The notes under the pieces are model-generated. The model was not told the origin of the DNA, did no database searches, and was given only the letters and a program-made list of their open reading frames with translations. From the NCBI RefSeq assembly GCF_009741265.1, contig NZ_WOWL01000001.1:4030001-4094000 (forward strand): 64,000 bases of DNA, in the 5' to 3' direction. Positions 1 through 10,810 of the stretch are shown one piece after another. The position numbers and the translations under genes were made by a program. Within the stretch, counting starts at the first letter, position 1. Every line of letters begins with the position of its first letter. This stretch comes from Pseudarthrobacter sp. GA104 (GTDB lineage Bacteria > Actinomycetota > Actinomycetes > Actinomycetales > Micrococcaceae).

Positions 1-106
1 CCATGTGCTTGAGTCTAGGCATCGGGCCGCACTTGCGCAGCGGGGAAGTGCACCGGCCCAAGGTGCCGGAATGGCGATGGACCGGCGGCGATAGTAGACT
101 CAGAGA

Positions 107-386
107 TGGCTATGACCCGGCAATCACCGGTGAGCTTCCGGAAGAACACGCATCCTGCCGTTACGGGGTACGCGCCAGTAGAACCGGACGGGTAAGCCCG
201 TCACAGCAGTCAATGAGCGGCCGTCGCGGCGCCAGTTCCCTTCGGGGAACACGCAGCGACGGTAAGTGAGGTGGTACCGCGGTGAGCGTGGGGTCCGGCG
301 GACAACACGGCAAGCCGTCCTCGCATCCTGAACGGAACAGCACGGCGCAGGCCGGCAGTTCGCCAAGCTCAACCCAGGATGTCGAC
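107..386 (+). promoter_or_regulatory. ileS T-box riboswitch (translational, actinobacterial type)
   Basis: Leader RNA that senses uncharged tRNA-Ile. The T-box core GGTGGTACCGCGG lies at 270-282, with its tRNA-acceptor-binding TGGT at 272-275. A very short stem I around 115-132 carries an ATC (Ile) specifier at 123-125, followed by the GAGCTTCCGGAAGAAC stem II element typical of actinobacterial ileS leaders. There is no terminator. Instead CATCCTG (324-330) is the exact complement of CAGGATG (375-381), which contains the ileS Shine-Dalgarno, so control should be by ribosome-site sequestration. A -10-like TAGACT (95-100) puts the transcript start near 107. Confidence 0.9.
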
Positions 387-3300
387 ATGACGTATTACCC
401 CAAGGCCTCAGCCTCCACTTCTGCCAGCGCGTCGTCCAGCGGCGGTGCCGCTGTTTCCGCCTCCGTGAAGTTTCCGGAGATCGAAGAGCGCATCCTGAAG
501 TACTGGGACCAGGACGGCACCTTCCAGGCCAGCATCGACCAGCGCAGCGCGGACGCTCCCGGCGGCGAGCCCGGCAGCAACGAGTTCGTCTTCTACGACG
601 GCCCGCCCTTCGCCAACGGCCTGCCGCACTACGGGCACCTGCTGACCGGCTACGCCAAAGACCTGGTGGGCCGCTACCAGACCCAGCGCGGCAAGCGCGT
701 GGAGCGCCGTTTCGGCTGGGACACCCACGGCCTGCCCGCCGAGCTTGAGGCCATGAAGCAGTTGGGCATGACGGACAAGACCCAGATCGAAGCTATGGGC
801 ATCGACAAGTTCAATGACGCCTGCCGCGCCTCCGTGATGAAGTACGCCGACGAGTGGCGCAATTACGTCACCCGCCAGGCTCGCTGGGTGGACTTCGACA
901 ACGACTACAAGACCCTCAACGTGGAGTACATGGAGTCCGTCCTCTGGGCCTTCAAGCAGCTGCACGAAAAGGGCCTGACCTACAACGGCTACCGGGTTCT
1001 TCCCTACTGCTGGAAGGACGAGACACCGCTGTCCAACCATGAGCTGCGAATGGACGACGACGTCTACAAGAACCGTCAGGACCAGACGGTCACGGTGACC
1101 TTCCCCATCACCGCGGGGGACTCGGAGCTGTCCCGGCAGCTTGCCGGCGTCCAGGCCCTCGCCTGGACCACCACGCCCTGGACGCTGCCCACCAACGCGG
1201 CGCTCGCCGTCGGCCCTTCCATCACTTACGCTGTGCTGCCTGCCGGCCCGAACGGCATCAAGGCTGCCTCCGCGGAGGCGCCCGTCACGGGAAGCTTCCT
1301 GTTGGCGGCCGACCTGGTGGGCAACTACGCCAAGGACCTGGGCTATGAGGATTTCGAGGCTGCCCAGGCCGCAGTGGTTTCCACCCACACCGGCACGGAA
1401 CTCGAAGGGCTTGCGTACCAGCCGCTGTGGCACGACTTCGCAGACAACGAAAAGTACGGCATGGAGAACGCCTGGCGGATCCTGGTTGCCGACTACGTCA
1501 CCACCAGTGACGGCACCGGCATCGTCCACCAGTCGCCTGCCTACGGCGAGGATGACCAGAAGGTGTGCGAGGAAGCCGGCATTCCGGTGATCCTTTCCGT
1601 GGACGAAGGCGCCAGGTTCCTGCCGCTGTTCAAGCACGGGGACCTGCACGACATCGCGGGCCTGCAGGTGTTCGAGGCCAACAAGCCCATCACGCAGGTG
1701 CTGCGTGCCCAGGGGCGGCTGGTCAAGCAGGCCAGCTACGAGCACAGCTACCCGCACTGCTGGCGCTGCCGCAACCCGCTGATCTACCGTGCGGTGTCCT
1801 CCTGGTACGTGGAAGTCACCAAGTTCAAGGACCGCATGTCCGAGCTGAACCAGGAGATCAACTGGATCCCGGGCAACGTCAAGGACGGCCAGTTCGGCAA
1901 GTGGCTGGAGAACGCCCGCGACTGGTCCATCAGCCGCAACCGCTACTGGGGCAGCCCCATCCCCGTGTGGCAGTCCAGCGATCCCGAATACCCCCGCACG
2001 GACGTTTACGGCTCGCTCGCCGAGATCGAGGCGGACTTCGGCCGCCTGCCGCTGAACAAAGACGGCCAGGTGGACCTGCACCGCCCGTTCATCGACGAAC
2101 TGACCAGGCCCAACCCGGACGATCCCCGAACTCCCGAAGAGGGCCAGTCCGTCATGCGCCGCGTGGAGGACGTCCTGGACGTCTGGTTCGACTCCGGCTC
2201 CATGCCCTACGGCCAGGTGCACTACCCGTTCCAGAACGAGGCCTGGTTCGACACCCACAACCCCGCCGACTTCATCGTGGAGTACATCGGCCAGACCCGC
2301 GGCTGGTTCTACATGCTGCACATCCTCTCCACGGCACTGTTCGACCGGCCGGCCTTCCGCAACGTCATCAGCCACGGCATCGTGCTGGGCTCTGACGGGC
2401 AGAAGATGTCCAAGAGCCTGCGCAACTACCCGGACGTGTCGGAGGTCCTGGACCGCGACGGCTCGGACGCCATGCGCTGGTTCCTGATGTCCAGCCCCAT
2501 CCTCCGCGGCGGCAACCTCGTGGTCACCGAGCAGGGAATCCGCGACGGCGTCCGCCAGGTCATCCTGCCGCTGTGGAACGTGTACAGCTTCTTCACGCTC
2601 TACACCAACGCGGCCAATGGCGGGGCGGGCTACGACGCGAAGCTGCGCTATGACGGCTACGCCGACACCCTGGACCAGTACCTGCTCGCCAACACCGGCG
2701 AGCTGGTCCGCAATATGACCGCCCAGCTGGACAGCTATGACATCTCCGGCGCCTGCGACGAACTGCGCAGTTACCTGGACATGCTCACCAACTGGTACGT
2801 CCGCCGGAGCCGGCAGCGGTTCTTCGACGAGAGCGTCGACGCCTTCGACGCGCTCTACACCGCGCTGGAAACCGTCGCCCGCGTAGCCGCATCCCTGCTG
2901 CCGCTGGTTTCCGAGGAGATCTGGCGCGGGCTCACGGGCGGGCGCTCCGTGCACCTGGCCGACTGGCCGGACGCCGGGCTGTTCCCGGCCAACCCGGGGC
3001 TGGTCGAGGCGATGGACCGCGTACAGCAGATCTGCTCCACCGGGTCCTCCCTGCGCAAGGCCGCGAACCTGCGCGTGCGCCTCCCGCTGCAGGAACTTAC
3101 GGTCGTGGCACCCGGTGCAGGCGCGCTGGGAGGCTTTGCCGTCGTCGTCGCCGATGAACTGAACCTGCGCTCGGTCCGCCTGCTCGACGCCGAGGCCGCC
3201 TCCCCGGAGGAGTTCGGCATCGAGCAGAAGCTCGTGGTCAACGCACGGGCTGCCGGCCCGCGCCTGGGCAAGAACGTCCAGCAGGCCATCAAGGGCTCCA

Positions 3301-3719
3301 AGTCCGGTGACTGGTCCGTCAGCGACGCCGGGGTGGTCACCGCCGGCGGCCTCGAGCTCGAGCCTCAGGAATACGTCCTGGAAACCGTCGTGGCTGAAGC
3401 CGCAGAGGGTGCCGGGTCACGTGCAGCCGCTGTCCTTCCCGGGGGCGGCTTTGTGGTCCTGAACACCGAGGTCACCCCGGAACTGGAAGCAGAGGGACTG
3501 GCCCGGGACATGATCCGCGCCATCCAGCAGGCCCGCAAGGACGCCGGGCTGAACGTCAGCGACCGGATCCGGACCACTGTGGCTGCCCGGCAGAACGTCG
3601 TGGACGCCCTGCTCGCCAACGCCGACCTGGTCAAGGGTGAGACCCTCACCGTTGACCTGGCGGCAGAACCTTCGGACGCCGCCGAGCCGGCCGTCGCCGT
3701 CGAAAAAGTAGAGGCCTGA
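387..3719 (+). CDS. ileS: isoleucyl-tRNA synthetase
   Basis: Charges tRNA-Ile in the cytoplasm. At 1,110 residues it is the long class I IleRS common in actinobacteria. The HIGH-type motif HYGH is at residues 81-84 and KMSKS at 673-677; the editing domain lies between them, and the anticodon-binding and C-terminal domains follow. I start at ATG 387 because AGGA (376-379) sits 7 bases upstream and belongs to the sequestered ribosome site of the T-box. An in-frame GTG at 282 lies inside the T-box core and is not a credible start. The stop is three bases before folC, so the two are probably co-transcribed. Confidence 0.96.
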   Translation: MTYYPKASASTSASASSSGGAAVSASVKFPEIEERILKYWDQDGTFQASIDQRSADAPGGEPGSNEFVFYDGPPFANGLPHYGHLLTGYAKDLVGRYQTQRGKRVERRFGWDTHGLPAELEAMKQLGMTDKTQIEAMGIDKFNDACRASVMKYADEWRNYVTRQARWVDFDNDYKTLNVEYMESVLWAFKQLHEKGLTYNGYRVLPYCWKDETPLSNHELRMDDDVYKNRQDQTVTVTFPITAGDSELSRQLAGVQALAWTTTPWTLPTNAALAVGPSITYAVLPAGPNGIKAASAEAPVTGSFLLAADLVGNYAKDLGYEDFEAAQAAVVSTHTGTELEGLAYQPLWHDFADNEKYGMENAWRILVADYVTTSDGTGIVHQSPAYGEDDQKVCEEAGIPVILSVDEGARFLPLFKHGDLHDIAGLQVFEANKPITQVLRAQGRLVKQASYEHSYPHCWRCRNPLIYRAVSSWYVEVTKFKDRMSELNQEINWIPGNVKDGQFGKWLENARDWSISRNRYWGSPIPVWQSSDPEYPRTDVYGSLAEIEADFGRLPLNKDGQVDLHRPFIDELTRPNPDDPRTPEEGQSVMRRVEDVLDVWFDSGSMPYGQVHYPFQNEAWFDTHNPADFIVEYIGQTRGWFYMLHILSTALFDRPAFRNVISHGIVLGSDGQKMSKSLRNYPDVSEVLDRDGSDAMRWFLMSSPILRGGNLVVTEQGIRDGVRQVILPLWNVYSFFTLYTNAANGGAGYDAKLRYDGYADTLDQYLLANTGELVRNMTAQLDSYDISGACDELRSYLDMLTNWYVRRSRQRFFDESVDAFDALYTALETVARVAASLLPLVSEEIWRGLTGGRSVHLADWPDAGLFPANPGLVEAMDRVQQICSTGSSLRKAANLRVRLPLQELTVVAPGAGALGGFAVVVADELNLRSVRLLDAEAASPEEFGIEQKLVVNARAAGPRLGKNVQQAIKGSKSGDWSVSDAGVVTAGGLELEPQEYVLETVVAEAAEGAGSRAAAVLPGGGFVVLNTEVTPELEAEGLARDMIRAIQQARKDAGLNVSDRIRTTVAARQNVVDALLANADLVKGETLTVDLAAEPSDAAEPAVAVEKVEA

Positions 3720-3722
3720 TCC

Positions 3723-5081
3723 ATGACTGACGAATTTTCCGTAGAGAGCGTCTACGCCGAACTGCTGGGCAGGGCGCCGGAAAACAAGATGGAGCCGCGC
3801 CTCGCGCCCCTGTTCCGCGCCATGGACGTGCTGGGGGAGCCCAACAAGGCGTTCCCGATCATCCACGTGACCGGCACCAACGGCAAGACCTCCACCGCCC
3901 GCATGATCGAATCGGTGCTGAGGGCCCATGGCCTCAGCACCGGACGGTACACCAGCCCGCACCTGTCCAAGGTCACTGAGCGGATCAGCATCGACGGCCA
4001 CCCGGTTTCCGACGAGACGTTCGTCCGGATCTGGGACGAAATCCGTCCCTACCTGGAGATCGTGGACTCCGAGCTTGAAGCCGAGGGCCAGCCCCGGCTC
4101 ACCTACTTCGAATGCCTCACCATCCTTGGCTTCGCAATCTTCGCGGACCAGCCGGTCAACGTGGCCGTCATCGAGGTGGGCCTGGGCGGGATCACCGATG
4201 CCACCAACGTGGGCGACGGGCAGGTCTCCGTCATCACGCCCATTTCCCTTGACCACACGGACCTCCTGGGCGACACCACGGAGGACATCGCCCATGAGAA
4301 GGCGGGAATCATCAAGCCGGGCGGCTACCTCATCAGCGCCGCCCAGCCCCTGGACGCGGCGCAGGTCCTGCTGGAGAAGGCAAAGGACGTGGGCGTGCCG
4401 TTCCGCTTCGAAGGCGTGGAATTCGGCGTTGAGTCCCGGACCGTGGCTGTGGGCGGGCAGATGGTGAGCATCCAGGGCATCGCCGGCCGGTACCCGGAAC
4501 TCCTGGTCCCGCTGCACGGCGCACACCAGGCGCAGAACGCCGCGGTGGCCGTGGCCGCGATCGAGGCATTCTTCGGGGGCGAAAAGGAACTCGACTTCGA
4601 CGTGCTGCAGGAAGGCTTCGCCAACGTGACGTCGCCGGGCCGGCTTGAAGTGGTCCGGACCGCGCCCACCATCATTGTGGATGCAGCCCATAACCCGGAT
4701 GGCATCAAGGCGTCGGCTGCCGCCCTGCAGGAAGCCTTCAACTTCACCAGGCTGGTTCCGGTAGTGGGGGTGCTGAAGGAAAAGGACGCCGAGGAGATCC
4801 TCCGGCAGCTCAAGGAGTCGCTGGGCGGGATCGCGGAGGAATTCTGCTTCACCCAGTCGAACTCCCCGCGGGCAGTCCCTGCCGCGGAACTGGCCGAACT
4901 CGCGGTTGAGCTTGGCTTCGGCGAGGACAACGTGCACATCGCGGAGAAGCTCGACGACGCCCTTGAGTGGGCAGTGGAACGCGCCGAAGCCAACGACGAC
5001 CTGTCCGGGGGAGTCCTGGTGACAGGCTCCATCACCCTTGTTGCCGAGGCCCGGATCCTGCTCGGAAAGACGGAGGCCTGA
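3723..5081 (+). CDS. folC: folylpolyglutamate synthase / dihydrofolate synthase
   Basis: Adds glutamate to dihydropteroate and to reduced folates, trapping them in the cell. The protein has 452 residues, normal for the Mur-ligase-like FolC family. The ATP-binding loop GTNGKT is at residues 51-56, the folate-binding stretch with SPHLSKVTERI follows soon after, and the C-terminal ligase domain carries DAAHNPDG. It begins three bases after ileS and abuts the next gene (TGA followed directly by GTG), so it sits in an ileS-folC-DUF4233 operon under the T-box promoter. Confidence 0.95.
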   Translation: MTDEFSVESVYAELLGRAPENKMEPRLAPLFRAMDVLGEPNKAFPIIHVTGTNGKTSTARMIESVLRAHGLSTGRYTSPHLSKVTERISIDGHPVSDETFVRIWDEIRPYLEIVDSELEAEGQPRLTYFECLTILGFAIFADQPVNVAVIEVGLGGITDATNVGDGQVSVITPISLDHTDLLGDTTEDIAHEKAGIIKPGGYLISAAQPLDAAQVLLEKAKDVGVPFRFEGVEFGVESRTVAVGGQMVSIQGIAGRYPELLVPLHGAHQAQNAAVAVAAIEAFFGGEKELDFDVLQEGFANVTSPGRLEVVRTAPTIIVDAAHNPDGIKASAAALQEAFNFTRLVPVVGVLKEKDAEEILRQLKESLGGIAEEFCFTQSNSPRAVPAAELAELAVELGFGEDNVHIAEKLDDALEWAVERAEANDDLSGGVLVTGSITLVAEARILLGKTEA

Positions 5082-5549
5082 GTGCCCAAGCTGACCAAAG
5101 CCCAGCGTGAGTGGCGCCCGGGCATGCCCAGGAAGCGCCGCTCCACCAAGGTGATGTTCGCGTCCACCGTGCTGCTGCTGGAAGCCTTCGTCATGTTCTT
5201 CGCCACCCTGGCAGTGTTCGGACTTCGCCGCGGGGAGTTCCCGCCGGCCCTCATCCTCGGTGTGGGGATCGGGCTCAGTGTCGTGATGATCGTGGCCTGC
5301 GCGTTCCTCACCAGGCCCTGGGGCATCGGGCTGGGCTGGATCCTGCAGCTCGTCCTGGTCCTGACCGGCATCTTCGAGCCCGCCATGTTCCTGGTCGGCG
5401 CCCTGTTCGCAGCGGCCTGGTGGTACGGCATCCGCACCGGAATCCGGCTGGACCGCGAGGCCGGGGAGCGCGCCCGCGAGCAGGCGGAGTGGGAGGCGGC
5501 GCACCCGGACCAGGCGGCTGGGCCGGGGCAGCAGCCGCAGTCCCCGTAG
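5082..5549 (+). CDS. DUF4233 membrane protein
   Basis: Small integral membrane protein of unknown function. It has a basic N-terminus (residues 1-24), about four hydrophobic segments between residues 25 and 120, and a charged Glu/Ala-rich cytoplasmic tail. Position and topology match the DUF4233 family, which in actinobacteria habitually sits between folC and ndk. The GTG start directly follows the folC stop, implying translational coupling. No catalytic motif is visible. Confidence 0.85.
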   Translation: MPKLTKAQREWRPGMPRKRRSTKVMFASTVLLLEAFVMFFATLAVFGLRRGEFPPALILGVGIGLSVVMIVACAFLTRPWGIGLGWILQLVLVLTGIFEPAMFLVGALFAAAWWYGIRTGIRLDREAGERAREQAEWEAAHPDQAAGPGQQPQSP

Positions 5550-5603
5550 GCAAAGTCCCCGTAGACTTGTCCCCGAAACCCATCCCAACGCATTGGAGCA
5601 GTC

Positions 5604-6023
5604 GTGACCACTGAGCGCACCCTCGTCCTGATCAAGCCCGACGGCGTCGCCCGCAACCTCACCGGCGCCATCCTGGCCCGGATCGAAGCCAAGGGCTACA
5701 CCCTGGCCGAACTCAAGAAGGTCGACGCCTCGCGCGAACTCCTGGAGCAGCACTATGAGGAGCACGTCGGCAAGCCCTTCTACGAGCCCCTCGTGGAATT
5801 CATGCTCAGCGGCCCCGTTGTTGCGGCGATCTTCGAGGGCCACCGGGTCATCGAGGGATTCCGTTCCCTTGCCGGCACCACCGATCCCACCACGGCGGCC
5901 CCGGGCACCATCCGCGGCGACTTTGGCCGTGACTGGGGCCTGAAGGTCCAGCAGAACCTGGTGCACGGCTCCGACTCCACCGATTCCGCGGAGCGCGAGA
6001 TCAAGATCTGGTTCCAGGGCTGA
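5604..6023 (+). CDS. ndk: nucleoside diphosphate kinase
   Basis: Transfers the gamma phosphate between nucleoside tri- and diphosphates through a phosphohistidine. The 139-residue length is typical. The active-site histidine is H121 in NLVHGSDS, and the N-terminal [14 protein letters not shown] strand-loop is characteristic. The GTG start lies 54 bases after the DUF4233 gene. It is the last gene before a strong hairpin shared with the convergent VKOR gene. Confidence 0.97.
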   Translation: MTTERTLVLIKPDGVARNLTGAILARIEAKGYTLAELKKVDASRELLEQHYEEHVGKPFYEPLVEFMLSGPVVAAIFEGHRVIEGFRSLAGTTDPTTAAPGTIRGDFGRDWGLKVQQNLVHGSDSTDSAEREIKIWFQG

Positions 6024-6039
6024 CCGCCCGGGGACAGCA

Positions 6040-6073
6040 AAAAGCCCCTGGTTCTTCGGAACCAGGGGCTTTT
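6040..6073. terminator. bidirectional rho-independent terminator between ndk and VKOR gene
   Basis: A perfect 15-bp stem (6040-6054 with 6059-6073) is closed by a TTCG tetraloop. The outer part is AAAA on the left and TTTT on the right, so a U-run exists on both strands. It lies exactly between two convergent stop codons. Confidence 0.93.
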
Positions 6074-6086
6074 CCCGTCCGCAGGC

Positions 6087-6758
6087 CTAGAAGCCTGACG
6101 TCCCGGCGAAAACCTGGATAAAGGCGAAGAAGATGGTGGCGATAACTGCCACATAGAGCAGGGCCGTGATGATCCAGCCGGAGTCGCCCAGGATGCGGGC
6201 GGCCTTGGCAGGTACCGGGATCACGCCGGCGCTGATGTTCCGGATGGTCACCCACACGAAGAGCGGAATCATTGCCGCCCACACAATCATGCAGAACGGG
6301 CACAGGATGTGGATGACGTACAGCGCCTGCGACCATAGCCACACCACAAACGCGAAGCCCAGCGTGACGCCGGCCTGCAGGCCAAGCCAGTACCACCGGG
6401 CGAAGTTGGCGCCGGCCAGCAGCGCCATTCCCACCGTGATGGTGATGGCGAACGCCACGATGCCGATGAACATGTTGGGGAAGCCGAACAGCGAGCTTTG
6501 CCACGTCTGCATCACCTGGCCGCAGGAGATCCAAGGGTTCACATCGCACACCGTGGTGTGGTTAGGGTCCTTGAGGACCTCCAGCTTCTCCAGGACCAGT
6601 GCTCCGGACGCGAGCCAGCCAACCACCCCGGTGACCACCAGCAGCCAGCCGAGGGGCCGGTCGCGGGTCATGGGCGGGCGGGCTCCAGCCGCACTGGTGT
6701 CCGGGTCAAGAGTCCGTTCCGGCGCGTGGGTGCCGCTGACGGGGGAAATGCTGGGCAT
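6087..6758 (-). CDS. vitamin K epoxide reductase (VKOR) family membrane protein
   Basis: Quinone-linked oxidoreductase that in actinobacteria reoxidises DsbA-like proteins for disulfide formation in the cell envelope. The 223-residue protein has four to five membrane segments. The loop pair C71/C79 (in CDVNPWISCG) and the active-site CPFC (C153/C156) are present; no fused thioredoxin domain follows. I start at ATG 6758 because AAGGA sits about 10 bases upstream. A TTG six bases further up would leave too little spacing. It diverges from rne. Confidence 0.9.
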   Translation of the reverse strand: MPSISPVSGTHAPERTLDPDTSAAGARPPMTRDRPLGWLLVVTGVVGWLASGALVLEKLEVLKDPNHTTVCDVNPWISCGQVMQTWQSSLFGFPNMFIGIVAFAITITVGMALLAGANFARWYWLGLQAGVTLGFAFVVWLWSQALYVIHILCPFCMIVWAAMIPLFVWVTIRNISAGVIPVPAKAARILGDSGWIITALLYVAVIATIFFAFIQVFAGTSGF

Positions 6759-7197
6759 TGGCAAGGCGTCCTTTTCATCGGGTGCTCCTTGCCCGATTGT
6801 AACGCCGGCGGCTGGAAAGACCCTTCAGGGAGGGAATATGCAGCGCCTCTTCCGCCGTGGAATAGTCCGGGTATGAGAGAATGAACGTGGCTGGAACCCG
6901 ATCCACATTCGGATTCCGGTCCGGTGGCTTGTTCGCAAGACCGCCAATGATGAGCAGCGCAGGCTTTGGATTTGTCAATCCGGCCTCCCGCAACTCCATT
7001 GGGCGGCACCTGGTTGTGACACGTGGAACAACGGGTTTTTGAACATCCTGCCGGCCCCCACGGGCTGCCGCACCCCACTGCCGGTGCGAACCTGGGGGTA
7101 TCCACTTGACTTCTGTCAACGCCTGCGGGTTTTGACAATATGTGCCCCAATGGGTGCCGGATGTGGCGGTACGTCAGGGGCAGGAGTGTTGCCACAT
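6759..7197. other. divergent intergenic region (VKOR gene / rne)
   Basis: About 440 bases with no gene I can support. It must hold the promoters of the VKOR gene and of rne. TTGACT (7106) and TTGACA (7133) resemble -35 boxes, but no well-spaced -10 is convincing. The rne 5' UTR may be long. No riboswitch class is recognised. Confidence 0.5.
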
Positions 7198-10100
7198 ATG
7201 GATAATGAACAAGTTTCAGCCGTTAATGATGAAGCCGCCGCCACGGGTGCCGAGGCCGAGCCGAAGAAGGCCACGAGGACCAGGCGGAAAGCCGCTCCCA
7301 AGGCCAGTGACGCCCTGATCGCCGAAACAGACGTTGCGGCAGGCACCGCGGGCGCAGATTCCGTGCAGGCAGGGGCCAGCGCCGCCGAATCCGGCGCGAA
7401 CGCAGTAAACACAGTGCCGGTTACCGACGCCGCTGAGGCGAAGGCACCCGTCCGCCGGAGCCGCTCCAGGAAGAAGGTTGACCCGGCTGAGCCGCTTCCG
7501 GCCTTCGCCGAGGAGGCAGCCGCCCCTGCCGCTGCCGGCGACGACGCCGGCGCGCAGGCTGCGTCGGCCGGCGCGCCTTCTGAAGCCGCCGCGGAGGACG
7601 CAAAACCCGTCCGACGCCGGCGGGTTGCCACCCGCAAGACCTCCGCCCCGGTGGCGGAGGCTGCGGCTGCGCAGGCAGAGAGTGCGGCGGCGGGAGCTGC
7701 GCCCGCCGAAGCCGCACCTGCCGCGGAAGCTCCAGCCGTCGCTGACCCGGCAGTCGCCGCAGCTGAAGCCGAAGCGGCCGCACCGGAACCTGCGGTCCTG
7801 CCTTCCGCAGCCGGGCAGGACAACGGCACTCCCGTGCAGGGCCCGCCCGCCGCCGAGGCAGCCGCCCAGGGCGATGCTGCCGCGGAACCCGTAGCCGCCC
7901 CTGCCGCTTCCACCGCCCCGGCAAGCCCTTTCGGCTCCCTCTTTTTGGAGCCAGGTTCCGCCACTTCCGTCCTGTTCCAGGCCCCGGATCTCAGCGCTGT
8001 TGTCCGGCCCGCGCCGGCCGCCACGGAAGAAGCTGAAGAAGAGGACACCGAGGACGACTCGGACGATGCCGGTAACCGCAGGAGGCGCCGTGGCCGCGGC
8101 CGCCGCGGCCGCAGCAGGACTGGCGAGCGTGACGGCGAAGACGCCGAGGGCTCAGATGCCGAGACCGATGCTGCCGATGACGCCGACGAGGAAGCCGCCG
8201 GGCAGGCCGACGAAGGCGTGACGTCCCGCCGTCGGCGCCGCCGCCGCCGTGGCGACCAGGACCTTGAACTGACGGGCGGGGGAGACGACGATCCCCCCAA
8301 CACGGTGACCCGCGTCCGCGCACCGCGCCCCGTGGGAGAACCCGCGGTCAGCAACCGGGTCACCAGCGTCAAGGGCTCCACCCGCCTGGAGGCCAAGAAG
8401 CAGCGCCGCCGCGAATCGCGCGACACGGGCCGCCGCCGCACCGTCATCACCGAAGCCGAGTTCCTGGCCCGCCGGGAGTCCGTGGACCGCCAAATGATCG
8501 TGCGCCAGCGCGATGACAGAATCCAGATTGCCGTCCTGGAAGACGGCGTCCTGGCCGAGCACTTTGTCTCCAAGACCCAGCAGGATTCCCTGATCGGCAA
8601 CGTCTACCTGGGCAAGGTCCAGAACGTGCTGCCGTCCATGGAAGCAGCCTTCGTGGACATCGGACGCGGGCGCAACGCCGTCCTGTACGCTGGCGAAGTC
8701 AACTGGGAGGCCGTTAACCTCGAGGGCAAGCAGCGCCGCATTGAAAACGCGCTCAAGTCCGGCGACACCGTCCTGGTCCAGGTCACCAAGGACCCCGTGG
8801 GCCATAAGGGCGCGCGCCTGACCAGTCAGATCTCACTGCCGGGCCGCTACCTGGTCTTCGTTCCCGGCGGTTCCATGACCGGCATCTCCCGCAAGCTGCC
8901 CGACGTCGAACGCAACCGCCTCAAGCGGATCCTCAAGGACCGCCTCCCCGAGCAGGCCGGCGTTATTGTCCGGACCGCTGCGGAAGGCGCCTCCGAGGAA
9001 GAGCTGACCCACGACATCAACCGGCTGCGGGCCCAGTGGGAAGGCATCGAAAGCCAGTCGAAGTCCACCAAGATCCTTGCTCCGGAACTGCTGTACGGCG
9101 AACCGGACCTGACCATCAAGGTGGTCCGCGACGTCTTCAACGAGGACTTCTCCAAGCTGATCGTCTCCGGCGAGGAAGCCTGGGACACCATCGAGGCCTA
9201 CGTCACCTACGTCGCTCCCGATCTGGTGGGGCGCCTCGAGAAGTGGACCAAGGACCAGGACATCTTCAGCGCATGGCGGATCGACGAACAGATCCACAAG
9301 GCACTGGAACGGAAGGTCTTCCTGCCCTCCGGCGGCTCGCTGGTGATCGACCGCACCGAGGCCATGACTGTTGTGGATGTCAACACCGGCAAATTCACCG
9401 GCAGCGGCGGCAACCTTGAAGAGACGGTCACCAAGAACAACCTGGAAGCTGCGGAGGAAGTGGTACGCCAGCTCCGCCTGCGCGATATCGGCGGCATTAT
9501 CGTCATCGACTTCATCGACATGGTCCTGGAATCGAACCGCGACCTCGTCCTCCGTCGGATGGTGGAGTGCCTGGGACGCGACCGCACCAAGCACCAGGTT
9601 GCCGAAGTCACGTCCCTTGGCCTGGTGCAGATGACCCGCAAGCGGATGGGCACCGGGCTGCTTGAAGTGTTTGGCGAGCAGTGCGAGGCCTGCGCCGGCC
9701 GCGGCGTGGTGACCCACGATGACCCCGTGGAGCACCGCCGGGCCAATATCGTGGCGGCCGAACACCACGTTCAGCGCTCGGACGCCCGCCCGGACGTCCG
9801 GAATGAAAGCCACCGCGCTGAGGCCCAGCGCGGGGACAGCAGCCAGCCCGGCGTCCGTCCAGACCGGAAGCGCCGCCGCGGCCGCGGCGGCCAGCAGGTG
9901 GACGCTGCTCCTGCAGCCGCCCTCCACGTGCACACGGTCCACCCCGACCCCACGGACGCCGAGCGGCACGCAAAGGCCGAAGCCACCAGGCTTGCCCTTG
10001 CCAATATTGCTGCGGCAGCACACGCCGCCCACCTGCACGACGATGAGGTAGCCGCGGCCCGGCAGGCTCCGCAGGTCCAGCCGGCGGAACCTGAGAAGCA

Positions 10101-10674
10101 CGACGGCGACGCCTCCCGGCCTGCCGCCGTCCTCACCTTTGGCGGGGAGAAAGTTGCCCTGCCGTTCGTGGAGCACGCGGAGGAGCAGCAGCCGAAGCCG
10201 GCCCTGACGCTGGACCGGCTCGCCGAAGCCTTCGCCCACCTCGGTGAGCCTGCCCCTGCCGCGGAAGCCACAGCCGGGCAGCCCGAACGGCGGGCACCGG
10301 AAAAGGAGCAGCGGGAACCGGAGCAGGTCCGGGCACCGCAGCACGTCCAGGCACCGCAGGCGGAGTCTCCGCAGGTCCGGCCTGAGCCGCTGCAGGCTGC
10401 CCATGCGCTGCGCGAAAAGGACTATTCCGACCACACCCTGGAACAGTCCCGCCCGCGCCGGGCGCGCCGCAACCGCAGCGCCAGCCGTGCCCAGGGTGCG
10501 GCCAACGAGACCTCCGTCGAGCAGCACGAGAATGTCCCCGCCGCGGCGGCAGGGCATTCACACTCTGCAAAGGCGCCGGAAGCTGACCAGGCAGGTGCCC
10601 CTGCGCCAGGCAACGCCAAGCCTGCCGCGGAGCCCATCATCCTGGGTGTCGGGGTTCCCGCTTCGGAACTCTAG
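7198..10674 (+). CDS. rne: ribonuclease E/G
   Basis: Main endoribonuclease for mRNA decay and rRNA/tRNA maturation. It has 1,158 residues from ATG 7198 (AGGAG 11 bases upstream). The order is a long Ala/Glu-rich disordered N-terminal arm with several Arg-rich blocks (about 1-420), the S1 domain from about 433, the RNase H-like and DNase I-like catalytic parts, the Zn-link CEAC at 829-832, then a His/Ala/Pro/Arg-rich disordered tail. The catalytic core in mid-protein with two unstructured arms is the actinobacterial arrangement. A hairpin follows the gene. Confidence 0.95.
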   Translation: MDNEQVSAVNDEAAATGAEAEPKKATRTRRKAAPKASDALIAETDVAAGTAGADSVQAGASAAESGANAVNTVPVTDAAEAKAPVRRSRSRKKVDPAEPLPAFAEEAAAPAAAGDDAGAQAASAGAPSEAAAEDAKPVRRRRVATRKTSAPVAEAAAAQAESAAAGAAPAEAAPAAEAPAVADPAVAAAEAEAAAPEPAVLPSAAGQDNGTPVQGPPAAEAAAQGDAAAEPVAAPAASTAPASPFGSLFLEPGSATSVLFQAPDLSAVVRPAPAATEEAEEEDTEDDSDDAGNRRRRRGRGRRGRSRTGERDGEDAEGSDAETDAADDADEEAAGQADEGVTSRRRRRRRRGDQDLELTGGGDDDPPNTVTRVRAPRPVGEPAVSNRVTSVKGSTRLEAKKQRRRESRDTGRRRTVITEAEFLARRESVDRQMIVRQRDDRIQIAVLEDGVLAEHFVSKTQQDSLIGNVYLGKVQNVLPSMEAAFVDIGRGRNAVLYAGEVNWEAVNLEGKQRRIENALKSGDTVLVQVTKDPVGHKGARLTSQISLPGRYLVFVPGGSMTGISRKLPDVERNRLKRILKDRLPEQAGVIVRTAAEGASEEELTHDINRLRAQWEGIESQSKSTKILAPELLYGEPDLTIKVVRDVFNEDFSKLIVSGEEAWDTIEAYVTYVAPDLVGRLEKWTKDQDIFSAWRIDEQIHKALERKVFLPSGGSLVIDRTEAMTVVDVNTGKFTGSGGNLEETVTKNNLEAAEEVVRQLRLRDIGGIIVIDFIDMVLESNRDLVLRRMVECLGRDRTKHQVAEVTSLGLVQMTRKRMGTGLLEVFGEQCEACAGRGVVTHDDPVEHRRANIVAAEHHVQRSDARPDVRNESHRAEAQRGDSSQPGVRPDRKRRRGRGGQQVDAAPAAALHVHTVHPDPTDAERHAKAEATRLALANIAAAAHAAHLHDDEVAAARQAPQVQPAEPEKHDGDASRPAAVLTFGGEKVALPFVEHAEEQQPKPALTLDRLAEAFAHLGEPAPAAEATAGQPERRAPEKEQREPEQVRAPQHVQAPQAESPQVRPEPLQAAHALREKDYSDHTLEQSRPRRARRNRSASRAQGAANETSVEQHENVPAAAAGHSHSAKAPEADQAGAPAPGNAKPAAEPIILGVGVPASEL

Positions 10675-10694
10675 GCCACGGCACGCGACACGCT

Positions 10695-10735
10695 GGATGC
10701 CCGGCCGCCCACCACGTGTGGACGGCCGGGCATCC
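10695..10735 (+). terminator. rne terminator hairpin
   Basis: A 13-bp GC-rich stem (10695-10707 with 10723-10735) lies 20 bases after the rne stop. Only a short T-stretch follows, so this is an L-shaped or intrinsic-like terminator rather than a classical one. Confidence 0.7.
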
Positions 10736-10810
10736 GGCATTTAAGGCCGCACCAGTCGCACTGCGTCACCTTCGCCCTGCGTACCGCAAAAAAGCTAGGC
10801 TGGTGAACCG

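Noticed and set aside
408-2954. Long open frame on the minus strand opposite ileS
   Set aside because: High-GC antisense shadow: rich in Val, Gly, His and Ala, with no motif, and fully covered by a conserved essential gene.
6775-7119. 114-codon minus-strand open frame between the VKOR gene and rne
   Set aside because: No ribosome site, no recognisable residues, and it occupies the region needed for two divergent promoters.
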